Source: Streptomyces sp. NBC_01262 | GTDB taxonomy: Bacteria; Actinomycetota; Actinomycetes; Streptomycetales; Streptomycetaceae | Length of the DNA: 64,000 bases | NCBI RefSeq assembly: GCF_036226365.1 | Contig: NZ_CP108462.1 | Span: 4,072,501 to 4,136,500, forward strand | Direction: 5' to 3' | Shown: positions 42,612 through 51,672 of the stretch, piece by piece | How positions within the stretch are numbered: position 1 is the stretch's first letter | Layout: each line of letters begins with the position of its first letter | Program-made: the position numbers and the translations under genes | Notes under the pieces: model-generated | Databases searched by the model: none | What the model saw: the letters and a program-made list of their open reading frames with translations, nothing else | What the model was told of the DNA's origin: nothing

Positions 42612-44081
42612 ATGACCAGCACGACCCCCACACGCACGGACGTCCTGATCGTCGGCGCGGGCCCCACCGGGATGCTCCTCGCCGGAGACCTGGCCACAGC
42701 CGGTGTCTCCGTCACCGTCCTCGAACGCCGCCCGGAGGGGACCAGCAACCTCAGCCGCGCCTTCGGCGTCCATGCCCGCACCCTCGAACAGCTCGACGCC
42801 CGCGGGCTCGCCGACGACCTGGTCGCCACCGGCCACCCCCTCAACGCCCTGCGCCTCTTCCGGCACCTCTCCCTCGATCTCAGCCGTCTGCCCTCCCGCT
42901 TCCCGTACCTGCTCATCACCCCGCAGTACGAGGTCGAGCGGATACTCCAGCGGCGCGCCCGCGAGGCGGGTGTGCGCTTCGAGTACGGAGCCGAGGTCAC
43001 CGCCCTGCGCCAGGACCAGGACGGCGTCGTGATGGACACCCGCACCGCCGACGGCACGGTCACCGCCCACCACGCCGCCTACGTCGTCGGCACCGACGGC
43101 CACCGCAGCGCCGTCCGCTCGGCCCTCGGGCTGCCCTTCCCCGGGCAGGCGGTCATCAAGTCCATCGTCCTCGCCGACGTACGCCTCAGCGAAAAGCCCG
43201 ACGGCCTGCTCACCGTCAACGGCACCGGCGACGCCTTCGCCTTCATCGCCCCCTTCGGCGACGGCTGGTACCGCATCATGGGCTGGGACCGCCTCAGCCA
43301 GCGCCCCGACACCGACCCCCTCGACCTCGACGAGGTCCGAGACCTCACCCGCCGCGCCCTCGGCACCGACTACGGCATGTACGAGGCCCGCTGGCTCTCC
43401 CGATTCCACAGCGACGAGCGCCAGGCCCCCGCCTACCGCGTCGGCCGCGTCTTCCTCGCCGGCGACGCCGCACACGTCCACTCCCCCGCCGGCGGCCAGG
43501 GCATGAACACCGGCCTCCAGGACGCCGCCAACCTCGGCTGGAAGCTCGCCGCCGTCCTCCGGCACCACGCCGACGACACCCTGCTGGACACCTACCAGTC
43601 CGAGCGCCACCCTGTCGGGCGCCTGGTCCTGCGCAGCAGCGGCGGCATCATCCGCCTCGCCATGGCGCACAACCCCCTCCAGCGCACCGCCCGAGACCTG
43701 TTCGCCCGCGCCGTCGCCCGCATAAGCCCCCTCAACCGCAAGGCCATGGGCGTCATCACCGGCATCGGCATCTCCTACGCCGCCGACCGCGGCGCCCACC
43801 CCCTTACGGGCAAGCGCGCTCCCGACGTCCGGCTCGCGGACGGCAGCCGCCTGTACGAAGCGCTCCGCACAGGCCGGTTCGTACTCATCACCCCCGCCGG
43901 CCCGGACACCCCGGACGCCCCGACGGCCAGCGACCCCCGCGTCATACGCACCGCCTGGACCGGCGACCGCCGCACCACCCTGCTCGTCCGCCCCGACGGC
44001 CACATCGCCTGGGCGTCCGAGCGGCCCGACCCCGCAGGCCTCGGCAAGGCGCTCGCCCGCTGGGCCGGCCCGGCCGCCTGA
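42612..44081 (+). CDS. FAD-dependent aromatic monooxygenase (PgaE/RdmE/rifampicin-monooxygenase group)
   Basis: The product has 489 residues. FAD motifs are VGAGPTGMLLAGDLA, GTDGHRS and FLAGDAAHVHSPAGGQGMNT. A C-terminal thioredoxin-like tail (FVLITPAGPDTPD) is present, as in class A hydroxylases of polyketides and antibiotics. The substrate is unknown; control by TetR suggests a detoxifying or resistance role (inference). AGGAGG sits 5 nt before the ATG. Confidence 0.9.
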   Translation: MTSTTPTRTDVLIVGAGPTGMLLAGDLATAGVSVTVLERRPEGTSNLSRAFGVHARTLEQLDARGLADDLVATGHPLNALRLFRHLSLDLSRLPSRFPYLLITPQYEVERILQRRAREAGVRFEYGAEVTALRQDQDGVVMDTRTADGTVTAHHAAYVVGTDGHRSAVRSALGLPFPGQAVIKSIVLADVRLSEKPDGLLTVNGTGDAFAFIAPFGDGWYRIMGWDRLSQRPDTDPLDLDEVRDLTRRALGTDYGMYEARWLSRFHSDERQAPAYRVGRVFLAGDAAHVHSPAGGQGMNTGLQDAANLGWKLAAVLRHHADDTLLDTYQSERHPVGRLVLRSSGGIIRLAMAHNPLQRTARDLFARAVARISPLNRKAMGVITGIGISYAADRGAHPLTGKRAPDVRLADGSRLYEALRTGRFVLITPAGPDTPDAPTASDPRVIRTAWTGDRRTTLLVRPDGHIAWASERPDPAGLGKALARWAGPAA

Positions 44082-44156
44082 CCTCCACCTCGCCCTCACT
44101 GCCCTCCCGCCTATGCTGCACGCGTAACGCTCCGACCCGGCGAAAGGCACCCGAAC

Positions 44157-44921
44157 ATGAGCCCCCGCACCGCAGTCGTCACCGGCGCCAGCAGCGGCAT
44201 CGGCGCCGCCACCGCCCGCCAACTCGCCGCCGCCGGCTACCACGTCGTCCTCACCGCCCGCCGCGCCGAGCGCCTCGAAGCCCTCGCCAAGGAACTCACC
44301 GCCGCCGGGCACTCCGCCACCGCGTACGCCCTCGACGTCACCGACCGCCCCGCGGTCGACGCCTTCGCCGCCTCCCTCGACTCCGTCGACGTCCTCTTCG
44401 CGAACGCGGGCGGCGCCTTCGGGGCCGACCCGGTCGCCACCGGCAACCCCGACGACTGGCGCGCGATGTTCGAGGTCAATGTCATGGGCGTGCTCAACGC
44501 GGTGCAGGCCCTACTGCCCAAGCTCGTGACCAGCGGCGACGGCACGATCGTGGTGCTGTCGTCCACCGCCGGCTTCACCGCGTACGAAGGCGGCGGCGGC
44601 TACGTCGCCGCCAAGCACGGCACCCACGCCATAGCGGCAACGCTGCGGCTGGAGCTGTCCGGCGAACCGGTCCGCGTCATCGAGATCGCCCCGGGGATGG
44701 TCAAGACCGACGAGTTCGCCGTCACCCGCTTCCGAGGTGACTCCGACAAGGCCGCGGCCGTCTACGCGGGCGTCGCCGAGCCCCTGACCGCGGACGACGT
44801 CGCGGACACGGTCGCGTGGGCCGTGACCCGCCCCAGCCACGTCAACATCGACCTGCTGGTGGTCCGTCCCCGGGCCCAGGCCGCGCAGCACAAGGTGCAC
44901 CGGGTGGTGGAGGAGGGTTAG
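44157..44921 (+). CDS. short-chain dehydrogenase/reductase
   Basis: The product has 254 residues. The cofactor motif is TGASSGIG. Catalytic Ser is in VVLSSTAG and YVAAK carries Tyr and Lys. FANAGG and KTDEFA are typical of the YdfG/classical SDR group. It probably uses NADP. The substrate is unknown. It is 75 bp from the monooxygenase and may share its transcript. Confidence 0.93.
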   Translation: MSPRTAVVTGASSGIGAATARQLAAAGYHVVLTARRAERLEALAKELTAAGHSATAYALDVTDRPAVDAFAASLDSVDVLFANAGGAFGADPVATGNPDDWRAMFEVNVMGVLNAVQALLPKLVTSGDGTIVVLSSTAGFTAYEGGGGYVAAKHGTHAIAATLRLELSGEPVRVIEIAPGMVKTDEFAVTRFRGDSDKAAAVYAGVAEPLTADDVADTVAWAVTRPSHVNIDLLVVRPRAQAAQHKVHRVVEEG

Positions 44922-44964
44922 TCAGGGCTCCCAGGGACGGAGGGCTGCAGGCATCGGCGGCCGC

Positions 44965-45513
44965 TCACGCCGCCGCAGGCGTGAACGGCCGTGCGTACGA
45001 GACGACCTGCCATCCCAGCCCGCCCACCATCAGCGCTTCCACCACCGACAGCGCCACCAGCAACCCGCTCCCCTGTCCGCTCACCCAGAAGATCACCAGC
45101 CCGGCCATCGGCACGACACAGAACGCCAGCAGATCCACCGCGCACTGGATCACCTTGCGCAGCTGCCTCCCGCCGTCCCCCCGATGAGCCGACTCCCACC
45201 CGAACACCGCCTGGTCCCCCGCCCCCGCCAACCCCGCCAGCCTCGGCCCCAGCTCACCCCGCACATAGCCGCCGATCGCCGAGATCTTCTGATCGTTCAT
45301 CAGATACGTCCACCCCAGCACCACGCACACCAGCGGCAGCGCCAGCAGCATCGCCGCCTGCTTCGACTGCGCCGTCGTCACCACCACCGCAGCCACCGCC
45401 GTGAGCGTCACGTACAGCAGGTTGTCCCGGAACCCGATCCGCGCCTTCTGCTCGTCCTTGATGCTCGCGTACTCCGCCAGCAGCAACTGCCCGGCCGTCA
45501 CATCCCGCTCCAC
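44965..45513 (-). CDS. small membrane protein with cytosolic N-terminal helix
   Basis: The product has 182 residues. The N-terminus EYASIKDEQKARIGFRDNLL leads into a helical pair (YVTLTAVAAVVV; MLLALPLVCVVLGWTYL). After a loop come two more segments (VIQCAVDLLAFCVVPMAGLV; LLVALSVVEALMVGGLGW). This EQ..RI..RD family is widespread in actinobacteria, often near nucleotide-based conflict genes. The function is unknown. GTG 45513 follows GAGGGG. It is divergent from a nucleosidase-like gene 63 bp away. Confidence 0.7.
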   Translation of the reverse strand: MERDVTAGQLLLAEYASIKDEQKARIGFRDNLLYVTLTAVAAVVVTTAQSKQAAMLLALPLVCVVLGWTYLMNDQKISAIGGYVRGELGPRLAGLAGAGDQAVFGWESAHRGDGGRQLRKVIQCAVDLLAFCVVPMAGLVIFWVSGQGSGLLVALSVVEALMVGGLGWQVVSYARPFTPAAA

Positions 45514-45576
45514 AACGCCCCTCCCGCCAGGCACACTTGACGCACCACCGTATGCCCCAGATGTGAGGATGATCCA

Positions 45577-46497
45577 GTGGCCGACGTCCGCCCCACCGCC
45601 GTGATCCTCACCGCTCTGTCCCTGGAGTACGACGCCGTACGTGCCCACCTCACCGGCATCGAGGAGCAGGCACACCCCACCGGCACGCTCGCCGAGGTGG
45701 GCCAACTCCCGCAAAGCTCCTGGCGCGTCGCGCTCGTCGAGATCGGGGAGGGCGCCCGCAACGCCGCCGCGCTCACCAAGCACGTCATCGACTGGCTGGA
45801 ACCGGCGGCTGTGCTCTTCGTCGGCGTCGCGGGCAGCCTCCGCCCAGAGATCACGATCGGCGACGTCGTCGTGGCCACCAAGGCGTACGCGATCCACGGC
45901 GGCAAGGAGACCGAAGACGGCTCCCACGTCCGACCGGAGGCCTGGCAGCCCTCCCACCGCCTGATCCAGGCCGCCCGCTCAGCCCTTCGCGGCAAGCCCG
46001 GCGTCCACTTCAAGCCGATCGCGGTCGGCGATGTCGTGATCGCCCACTCCGGCTCCCCGACCACCGAACGCATCACCCACCACTTCAATGACGCCGTCGC
46101 CATCGAGATGGAAGGCTCCGGCGTCCTCCACGCCGCCCACCTCAGCAACCTCGACGCCCTCGTCGTCCGCGGCATCAGCGACAACGCCAACTCCCGCAAG
46201 GGCGAAGCCGACGCCTCCGGCTCCCAGCCCAACGCCGCCCGCAACGCCGCCGAAGCCGCCGTCGCCATCCTCCGCAAGGCGACACCGGCCCCCGGAACCG
46301 GCGGCACCGGCGCGACAGGCGACAACTCCCTCCTCGAACCCATCGAAATCGGCAAGGGCGCCACCTTCAAGGACCATGTCATCGGCAAGGACGTCCAGGG
46401 GGAGGAGCCCCCTGGCAGCAAGCCCACTCACCTCAAGATCGGTGAGGGCGCGGTCTTCGAGGGCCCCGTCACCGGCAAGCGCCTCGGCGGCCGGTGA
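45577..46497 (+). CDS. purine-nucleosidase/phosphorylase-like protein (MTA/SAH nucleosidase fold) with repeat tail
   Basis: The product has 306 residues. Phosphorylase-family motifs are FVGVAGSLRPEITIGDVVVA, AIEMEGSGVLHAA (catalytic Glu) and VRGISDNAN (catalytic Asp). The C-terminal ~60 residues carry a twice-repeated motif (IGKGATFKDHVIGKD and IGEGAVFEGPVTGK) of beta-helix style, not usual for housekeeping nucleosidases. Such domains occur as effectors in conflict systems; that role is inference. GTG 45577 follows GAGGAT. Confidence 0.82.
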   Translation: MADVRPTAVILTALSLEYDAVRAHLTGIEEQAHPTGTLAEVGQLPQSSWRVALVEIGEGARNAAALTKHVIDWLEPAAVLFVGVAGSLRPEITIGDVVVATKAYAIHGGKETEDGSHVRPEAWQPSHRLIQAARSALRGKPGVHFKPIAVGDVVIAHSGSPTTERITHHFNDAVAIEMEGSGVLHAAHLSNLDALVVRGISDNANSRKGEADASGSQPNAARNAAEAAVAILRKATPAPGTGGTGATGDNSLLEPIEIGKGATFKDHVIGKDVQGEEPPGSKPTHLKIGEGAVFEGPVTGKRLGGR

Positions 46498-46521
46498 ACC
46501 CGATGGATGAGTGGTAGCCGC

Positions 46522-46851
46522 TCAAGCGACCTTTACCGAAACATCGCCCCTCTGGACCACGACGGAGACCTCGCCGCCGAGCGCGGTGGCGTATGCGCGC
46601 AGCATGTCGAGGCTGTCGACCTGACCATGCTCGATCTGGGATACCCGCGCCTGACTTACGTTCAAGGCAGCCGCGACCTCGGCCTGGGTAAGCCCGGCCG
46701 CGCGTCGCAGTCCGGCAAGCTCATGCCCGCGGATGGCGGCCTTGTTCCGGGCCCGGACCTGTGCGCGCTGTTCCTCGGCCTCGGGAGTGTCCAGCTGAGG
46801 CTGTCGCTCCAATGCTTCGGCACGCACCTCGCTCCAGGAACGTCCCTTCAC
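46522..46851 (-). CDS. XRE-family antitoxin (HigA-like)
   Basis: The product has 109 residues. The HTH is RRAAGLTQAEVAAALNVSQA then RVSQIEHG. It follows a RelE-fold toxin gene and overlaps it by 4 nt (GTGA), the toxin-first order of HigBA loci. It should neutralise the toxin and repress the operon. Confidence 0.87.
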   Translation of the reverse strand: MKGRSWSEVRAEALERQPQLDTPEAEEQRAQVRARNKAAIRGHELAGLRRAAGLTQAEVAAALNVSQARVSQIEHGQVDSLDMLRAYATALGGEVSVVVQRGDVSVKVA

Positions 46852-47219
46852 TTCACACCTCCGTGCTTCTTCGCCTCCAGGTACTCGCCGTACCGGTGCT
46901 CGGCGATCGGGATGTTCTCGTCGTACCAGCTGCTCCACTGACCGGCTTTGTCTCCTGCTACCAGGATGACGGCTTCCCGGTCGGGATCGAAGACGAAGAG
47001 CATCCTCACCTCCGATCTGCCGGTCGACCCGGGTCTCAGCTCCTTGAGGTTGTGCACCACGCTTCGATGAATTCGGTCCACCATCGGCCGACCGAGACTC
47101 GGTCCCTCCAGAGCAAGGTGATCAAGGGCGTCGACGATCTGGTTCGCGCACTCCGGATCGTCCTGGCAGAGGCGCAGAAACCAGTCCTCCACGGGCTGTA
47201 GCAAAGCGATCTCCCACAC
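46848..47219 (-). CDS. RelE/HigB-family toxin
   Basis: The product has 123 residues. Blocks PLGRPMVD-like (GPSLGRPMVDRI), VVHNLKELRPG, SEVRMLFVFDPDREAVILVA and AGDKAGQW are typical of HigB/phage Gp49-like mRNA interferases. It would cut mRNA at the ribosome. The start is GTG 47219 with no clear ribosome-binding site. Confidence 0.87.
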   Translation of the reverse strand: MWEIALLQPVEDWFLRLCQDDPECANQIVDALDHLALEGPSLGRPMVDRIHRSVVHNLKELRPGSTGRSEVRMLFVFDPDREAVILVAGDKAGQWSSWYDENIPIAEHRYGEYLEAKKHGGVK

Positions 47220-47229
47220 CTTGCGAACT

Positions 47230-47243
47230 TAAGCCACAGCTTA
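47230..47243. promoter_or_regulatory. candidate HigA operator
   Basis: TAAGC-CACA-GCTTA is a 5-bp dyad with 4-nt spacer, 11 nt upstream of the toxin start and beside an AT-rich TATA stretch. This is the usual place for autoregulation by the antitoxin. Confidence 0.45.
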
Positions 47244-47367
47244 TATCCCCTACTCGTTTCGGGCGAGACATAGCCCAAACGAGTGATCCTCCGGCCTCAA
47301 CAGAACGGGGGGGGGAGACAACGTCACCGCCGTCGCCTCCTCCCCCCGTCCTCCCCGTCTTTCTCCC

Positions 47368-48561
47368 TCAGCCCTTCACGCAGATGACCTGCTTCAGCTT
47401 CGCCACGACCTCCACCAGGTCACGCTGCTGCTCGATCACCTTCTCGATCGGCTTGTACGCGCCCGGGATCTCGTCCACCACGCCCGAGTCCTTGCGGCAC
47501 TCCACGCCCCGGGTCTGCTCCTCCAGGTCGCGCGTCGAGAACCGCTTCTTCGCCGCGTTGCGGCTCATCTTGCGGCCCGCACCGTGGGAGGCGGAGTTGA
47601 AGGAGTCGGCGTTGCCGAGGCCCTTGACGATGTACGAACCCGTGCCCATGGAGCCGGGGATGATGCCGTAGTCGCCGGAGCCGGCGCGGATGGCGCCCTT
47701 GCGCGTGACGAGCAGGTCCATGCCGTCGTAGCGCTCTTCGGAGACGTAGTTGTGGTGGCAGGAGATGACGGGCTCGAAGGCGACGTTGGCCTTCTTGAAG
47801 TCCTTGCGGACGACGTCCTGGAAGAGCGCCATCATGATGGAGCGGTTGCGCTTGGCGTAGTCCTGGGCCCAGAAGAGGTCGCGCCGGTACGCCGCCATCT
47901 GCGGGGTGTCTGCGATGAAGACGGCGAGGTCGCGGTCGACCAGGCCCTGGTTGTGCGGGAGCTTCTGGGCCTCGCCGATGTGGTGGTCGGCGAGCTCCTT
48001 GCCGATGTTGCGGGAGCCGGAGTGGAGCATGAGCCAGACGGAGCCGGACTCGTCGAGGCAGAGTTCGACGAAGTGGTTGCCGGATCCGAGCGTGCCCATC
48101 TGCTTTACGGCTCGCTCCTGACGGAACTTGACCGAATCGGCCAGTCCGTCGAAGCCGGCCCAGAAGTCGTCCCAGCCCGCCGTCGGGAGGCCGTGGAACT
48201 GCCCGGGGTCGACGCCCTCGTCGTGCATGCCGCGCCCGACCGGGATGGCCTGCTCGATCTTGGAGCGCAGTCGCGAGAGGTCCCCGGGGAGGTCGTTGGC
48301 GGTGAGCGAGGTCTTGACGGCGCTCATCCCGCAGCCGATGTCGACGCCGACGGCCGCCGGGCAGACGGCGCCGTGCATGGCGATGACGGAGCCGACGGTC
48401 GCGCCCTTGCCGTAGTGGACGTCGGGCATGACGGCCAGGCCCTTGATCCAGGGCAGGGAGGAGACGTTGCGCAGCTGCTGCATGGCGACGCCCTCGACCG
48501 TGGCCGGGTCGGCCCACATGCGGATAGGCACCCGGACGCCGGGAACCTCGGTGTACGACAT
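47368..48561 (-). CDS. rtcB: RtcB-family RNA ligase
   Basis: The product has 397 residues. GTP- and manganese-dependent motifs are MPDVHYGKGATVGSVIA, VGVDIGCGM (metal Asp and Cys), GSGNHFVE, HSGSRNIG and ASHGAGRKMSR (histidine for guanylylation). It joins RNA 2',3'-cyclic phosphate or 3'-phosphate ends to 5'-OH in repair. ATG 48561 follows GGGGGA. Confidence 0.95.
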   Translation of the reverse strand: MSYTEVPGVRVPIRMWADPATVEGVAMQQLRNVSSLPWIKGLAVMPDVHYGKGATVGSVIAMHGAVCPAAVGVDIGCGMSAVKTSLTANDLPGDLSRLRSKIEQAIPVGRGMHDEGVDPGQFHGLPTAGWDDFWAGFDGLADSVKFRQERAVKQMGTLGSGNHFVELCLDESGSVWLMLHSGSRNIGKELADHHIGEAQKLPHNQGLVDRDLAVFIADTPQMAAYRRDLFWAQDYAKRNRSIMMALFQDVVRKDFKKANVAFEPVISCHHNYVSEERYDGMDLLVTRKGAIRAGSGDYGIIPGSMGTGSYIVKGLGNADSFNSASHGAGRKMSRNAAKKRFSTRDLEEQTRGVECRKDSGVVDEIPGAYKPIEKVIEQQRDLVEVVAKLKQVICVKG

Positions 48562-48784
48562 TGCAATCCCCCAGGATTGAACGAACAGGACAAGAAATAA
48601 CAAAACGACGCAGCAAATCAAGTCTCGCCGGAAACGGAAATCAAGGACGAAGCGCCAGAAAGAGCCCCATGATCGGGCGGCCGCACCAGCGGGTGCGGTA
48701 GACATTGTGTCCATCGGCCGCAGTCGCGCGCCATGCAGTTTTTCGGGATCGCGATCAGCGAGCCGTCCGGAAGGGGCCAGGTCA

Positions 48785-49606
48785 GTGGAGCCAGCACGAG
48801 ACAGACCCCGTCCCCATCTCCGATCTTCCGCCGCCGCACTGACGCTCTCACTCGCGCTCGCCGCACTGACGGCGTGCAGCGCGGCGAGCGGTTCGGACAG
48901 CAGTACGGCGGGCGGGAAGTCGGCGAGCAGTACGGCGACGGTGTCGGCGGCCCCGCCGGGGAAGTACCGGGTGCTGCCGGAGCCGTGCGGAGCGGTGAGC
49001 GCGAGCACGCTGAAGTCGCTGGTGCCGGACGCGAGCGATTACGCGGGCGAGGCGGAGCTCACGTACGACACCGACCGGCGGGTCGGCTGCGGGTGGACGG
49101 GGAGGACGGACGAGGGGAATCGCTACCTGCACGTCGACTTCCTGCGGGTGGTGTCGTACGACACGGCGGTGAGCGACGAGACGCAGGCCACCACGGACTA
49201 CGACGAGAAGATGACCACGGCCGGCATCGAGTCGACCACCGCCAGCGCTACCGCCAGCGCCAGCGCCTCAGCTTCCGCCACCGCCAGCGCGACGGTTTCC
49301 GGTTCCCCCTCGGCGTCCACGACGACATCGGCCTCGCCGTCCGCCTCCGCCTCCGCCTCCCCCTCCGCCTACCTCCCCCGCACACTCGACGGCCTTGGTG
49401 ACAATGCGTACATCGACGACGTGCTGACGACCCGCGACTCCGGGGTGCACCGGGACATCACCCTCGTATTCCGGAAGGCGAATGTGCTGGTCACCGTCGA
49501 ATACTCACAATGGTCGACGGACAATTCAGTCATTCCGACGAGCCCGGATCTCCAGGACGGCGCACGCAAGGTAGCCGCCGAACTCGCACATCAGCTGGAC
49601 CAATAA
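48785..49606 (+). CDS. DUF3558-like lipoprotein with Ser/Ala repeats
   Basis: The product has 273 residues. Signal peptide and lipobox are LALAALTAC. The domain resembles DUF3558 (LPEPCGAVSASTLKSLVPDA; VGCGWTGR) but is interrupted at ~150-195 by a Ser/Ala/Thr low-complexity insert (ASASASATASATVSG). GTG 48785 was chosen because GGAAGGGG lies 8 nt upstream and the signal peptide starts soon after. Confidence 0.75.
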   Translation: MEPARDRPRPHLRSSAAALTLSLALAALTACSAASGSDSSTAGGKSASSTATVSAAPPGKYRVLPEPCGAVSASTLKSLVPDASDYAGEAELTYDTDRRVGCGWTGRTDEGNRYLHVDFLRVVSYDTAVSDETQATTDYDEKMTTAGIESTTASATASASASASATASATVSGSPSASTTTSASPSASASASPSAYLPRTLDGLGDNAYIDDVLTTRDSGVHRDITLVFRKANVLVTVEYSQWSTDNSVIPTSPDLQDGARKVAAELAHQLDQ

Positions 49607-49671
49607 CCCGAACCGCGTAGGCTGGCCGTTTGCTGTCTGTACGAATCTGTACCGAAGTGAGCGAAGGATCC

Positions 49672-50379
49672 ATGCAACGATCAGCCCCGCACCGCACCCG
49701 ACTGCTCGCCTGCGCGGCCGCCGCAGCAGTGCCGGTAATGCTCATCGCCGGCTGCTCATCGACGAACACGAACGCGAAGACGACGACCGACGGCGCGCCC
49801 TCGGCGTCCCCATCCGGATCCGTTTCCGGGTCCGCCTCGCCCTCCCTCGCCGCCGCCGAGTACGCGGCACTGCCCGAGCCGTGCAAGGCCGTCACCACGA
49901 AGACCGTCAAGGCACTCGTCCCGAAGGTGAAGAACGCTTCCGGGGTCGCCGCGAAGTCCACGGACCCGGCGGCGCGCGGGGGCTGTTCGTGGAACGGCCT
50001 GGACGGCTTCCAGTACCGGTGGCTGGATGTGGCGCTGCAGCGCTTCGACTCGGTCGCGGGCATCGGCTCGGCCGAGTCGCAGGCGGTGAAGCGATACGAG
50101 GAGCTGGTGACCGAGGCCAAGGCGGTCAAGGGCGCGACAGCGGCCGAGACGGCGAGCCTGGGCGACGAGGCGACGACGGTCACGGCGAAGGTGACGAAGG
50201 ACAAGGAGCAGTACCAGGACGTGACGGTGATCGCGCGCACCGGGAATGTCGCGGTGATCCTGACCTACAACGGGGCGGGGTTCGAGACCGCGAAGACGCC
50301 CAAGGCGGCCGAGATCGCGAAGGACGCGCTGACGGCGGCCAAGGAGGCCGTGGCGTCGGTGGCGGCGAAGAACGCGTAA
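49672..50379 (+). CDS. DUF3558-like lipoprotein
   Basis: The product has 235 residues. The signal ends in the lipobox LIAGC. A Ser-rich linker and LPEPCKAVTTKTVKALVPKV follow, then RGGCSWNGLDGFQYRWLDVA. It is a close paralogue of the gene at 41188 and follows another family member by 65 bp. It is an outer-face lipoprotein of unknown role. Confidence 0.85.
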   Translation: MQRSAPHRTRLLACAAAAAVPVMLIAGCSSTNTNAKTTTDGAPSASPSGSVSGSASPSLAAAEYAALPEPCKAVTTKTVKALVPKVKNASGVAAKSTDPAARGGCSWNGLDGFQYRWLDVALQRFDSVAGIGSAESQAVKRYEELVTEAKAVKGATAAETASLGDEATTVTAKVTKDKEQYQDVTVIARTGNVAVILTYNGAGFETAKTPKAAEIAKDALTAAKEAVASVAAKNA

Positions 50380-50491
50380 CAAACGCCGCCCCCCTGTGCC
50401 GGATTGCGTGCTTTTGCGTAACCTCCCGCCTCATCTCATATGACAGGCTGGCCCCGCCAGTTGGCGAGCAGCAGGCACAGGAGGGGCGGGC

Positions 50492-51658
50492 GTGGCCGTA
50501 ATACCTATGAACCGAACGCACCGGATTCTGGCCGGTGTGGTGGTCGCGGGCGCGGTCGTCATCGCCGCGATCGGCTTCGCGGGCTCGTACGCCGCAGTGC
50601 GCGAACTCGCGCTCGCGAAGGGCTTCGGCTGGTTCGCGAACGTGTTCCCGATCGGCATCGACGCGGGCATCGTGGTGCTGCTGGCGCTGGACCTGCTGCT
50701 GACCTGGCTGCGGATCCCGTTCCCGCTGCTGCGCCAGACGGCCTGGCTGCTGACCGCCGCCACCATCGCCTTCAACGGCGCCGCCGCCTGGCCGGACCCG
50801 CTCGGGGTCGGCATGCACGCGATCATCCCGATCCTGTTCGTGGTCAGCGTCGAGGCCGCCCGGCACGCCGTCGGGCGGGTCGCGGACATCACCGCCGACC
50901 GGCACATGGAGTCGGTGCGCATCGCGCGCTGGCTGCTGGCGCCCTTCCCGACGTTCCGGCTGTGGCGCCGGATGAAACTGTGGGAGCTGCGCTCCTACGA
51001 CGAGGTGATCCGCCTCGAACAGGAGCGCCTCATCTACCAGGCCCGCCTGCACGCCCGTTACGGGCGCGGCTGGCGTCGCAAGGCGCCGATCGAGGCGCTG
51101 ATGCCGCTACGGCTCGCGCGCTTCGGCGTGCCGCTGTCGGAGACGATCCCGGCGGTGCCGGCCGAGCTGTCGGTGACCCCCGAACCGGAGCCTGCCCCTA
51201 CCGCCATCGCCGCGGCCGCACCCGCGCCGCTCATCCCCGAGGCCACCCCGCTGCCGATCCCGGCCCAGCTCCAGCCCGCCCCGCCGGTCGACGCCAACGG
51301 CATGCCCACGGCGCCCTGGGCCCCCTCCCCGACGCCGCAGCCCGAGCCGCTGTGGCAGCCGGACCTGGAGCCCGTACAGCCCCGCACAGCCGCCAACGGC
51401 CGCCGTCCGCTCTCGACGGGCCCCGAGCCGGAGCCGCCGTTCGTGCCGATCCCGGACGGCGTATCGCGCGAGGACGCGTACTACCACGCGTACCGTCAGT
51501 GCGTCGCCGAGAACGGCAACACGCCGAACGCGAACCGCCTCGTGCGCAAGCTGCATGAGCTGTACGGAGGCGACATACTCCCGGCGAACGCCGTCATCAA
51601 CGACCTCCGGGAGCTGCACGAGCGCTACCAGATGGAAATGAACCAGTACGTGCCGTAG
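50492..51658 (+). CDS. DUF2637 membrane protein with proline-rich middle
   Basis: The product has 388 residues. About four N-terminal membrane helices form a DUF2637 domain (ILAGVVVAGAVVIAAIGFAG; FPIGIDAGIVVLLALDLLL). DUF2637 is known from Streptomyces plasmid-spread (Spd) proteins. Residues ~215-320 are Pro-rich and a C-terminal helical domain follows (NTPNANRLVRKLHELYGGDI). It is a chromosomal homologue with unknown function. AGGAGGGG supports GTG 50492. Confidence 0.85.
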   Translation: MAVIPMNRTHRILAGVVVAGAVVIAAIGFAGSYAAVRELALAKGFGWFANVFPIGIDAGIVVLLALDLLLTWLRIPFPLLRQTAWLLTAATIAFNGAAAWPDPLGVGMHAIIPILFVVSVEAARHAVGRVADITADRHMESVRIARWLLAPFPTFRLWRRMKLWELRSYDEVIRLEQERLIYQARLHARYGRGWRRKAPIEALMPLRLARFGVPLSETIPAVPAELSVTPEPEPAPTAIAAAAPAPLIPEATPLPIPAQLQPAPPVDANGMPTAPWAPSPTPQPEPLWQPDLEPVQPRTAANGRRPLSTGPEPEPPFVPIPDGVSREDAYYHAYRQCVAENGNTPNANRLVRKLHELYGGDILPANAVINDLRELHERYQMEMNQYVP

Positions 51659-51672
51659 CACAACAGCAAGGG

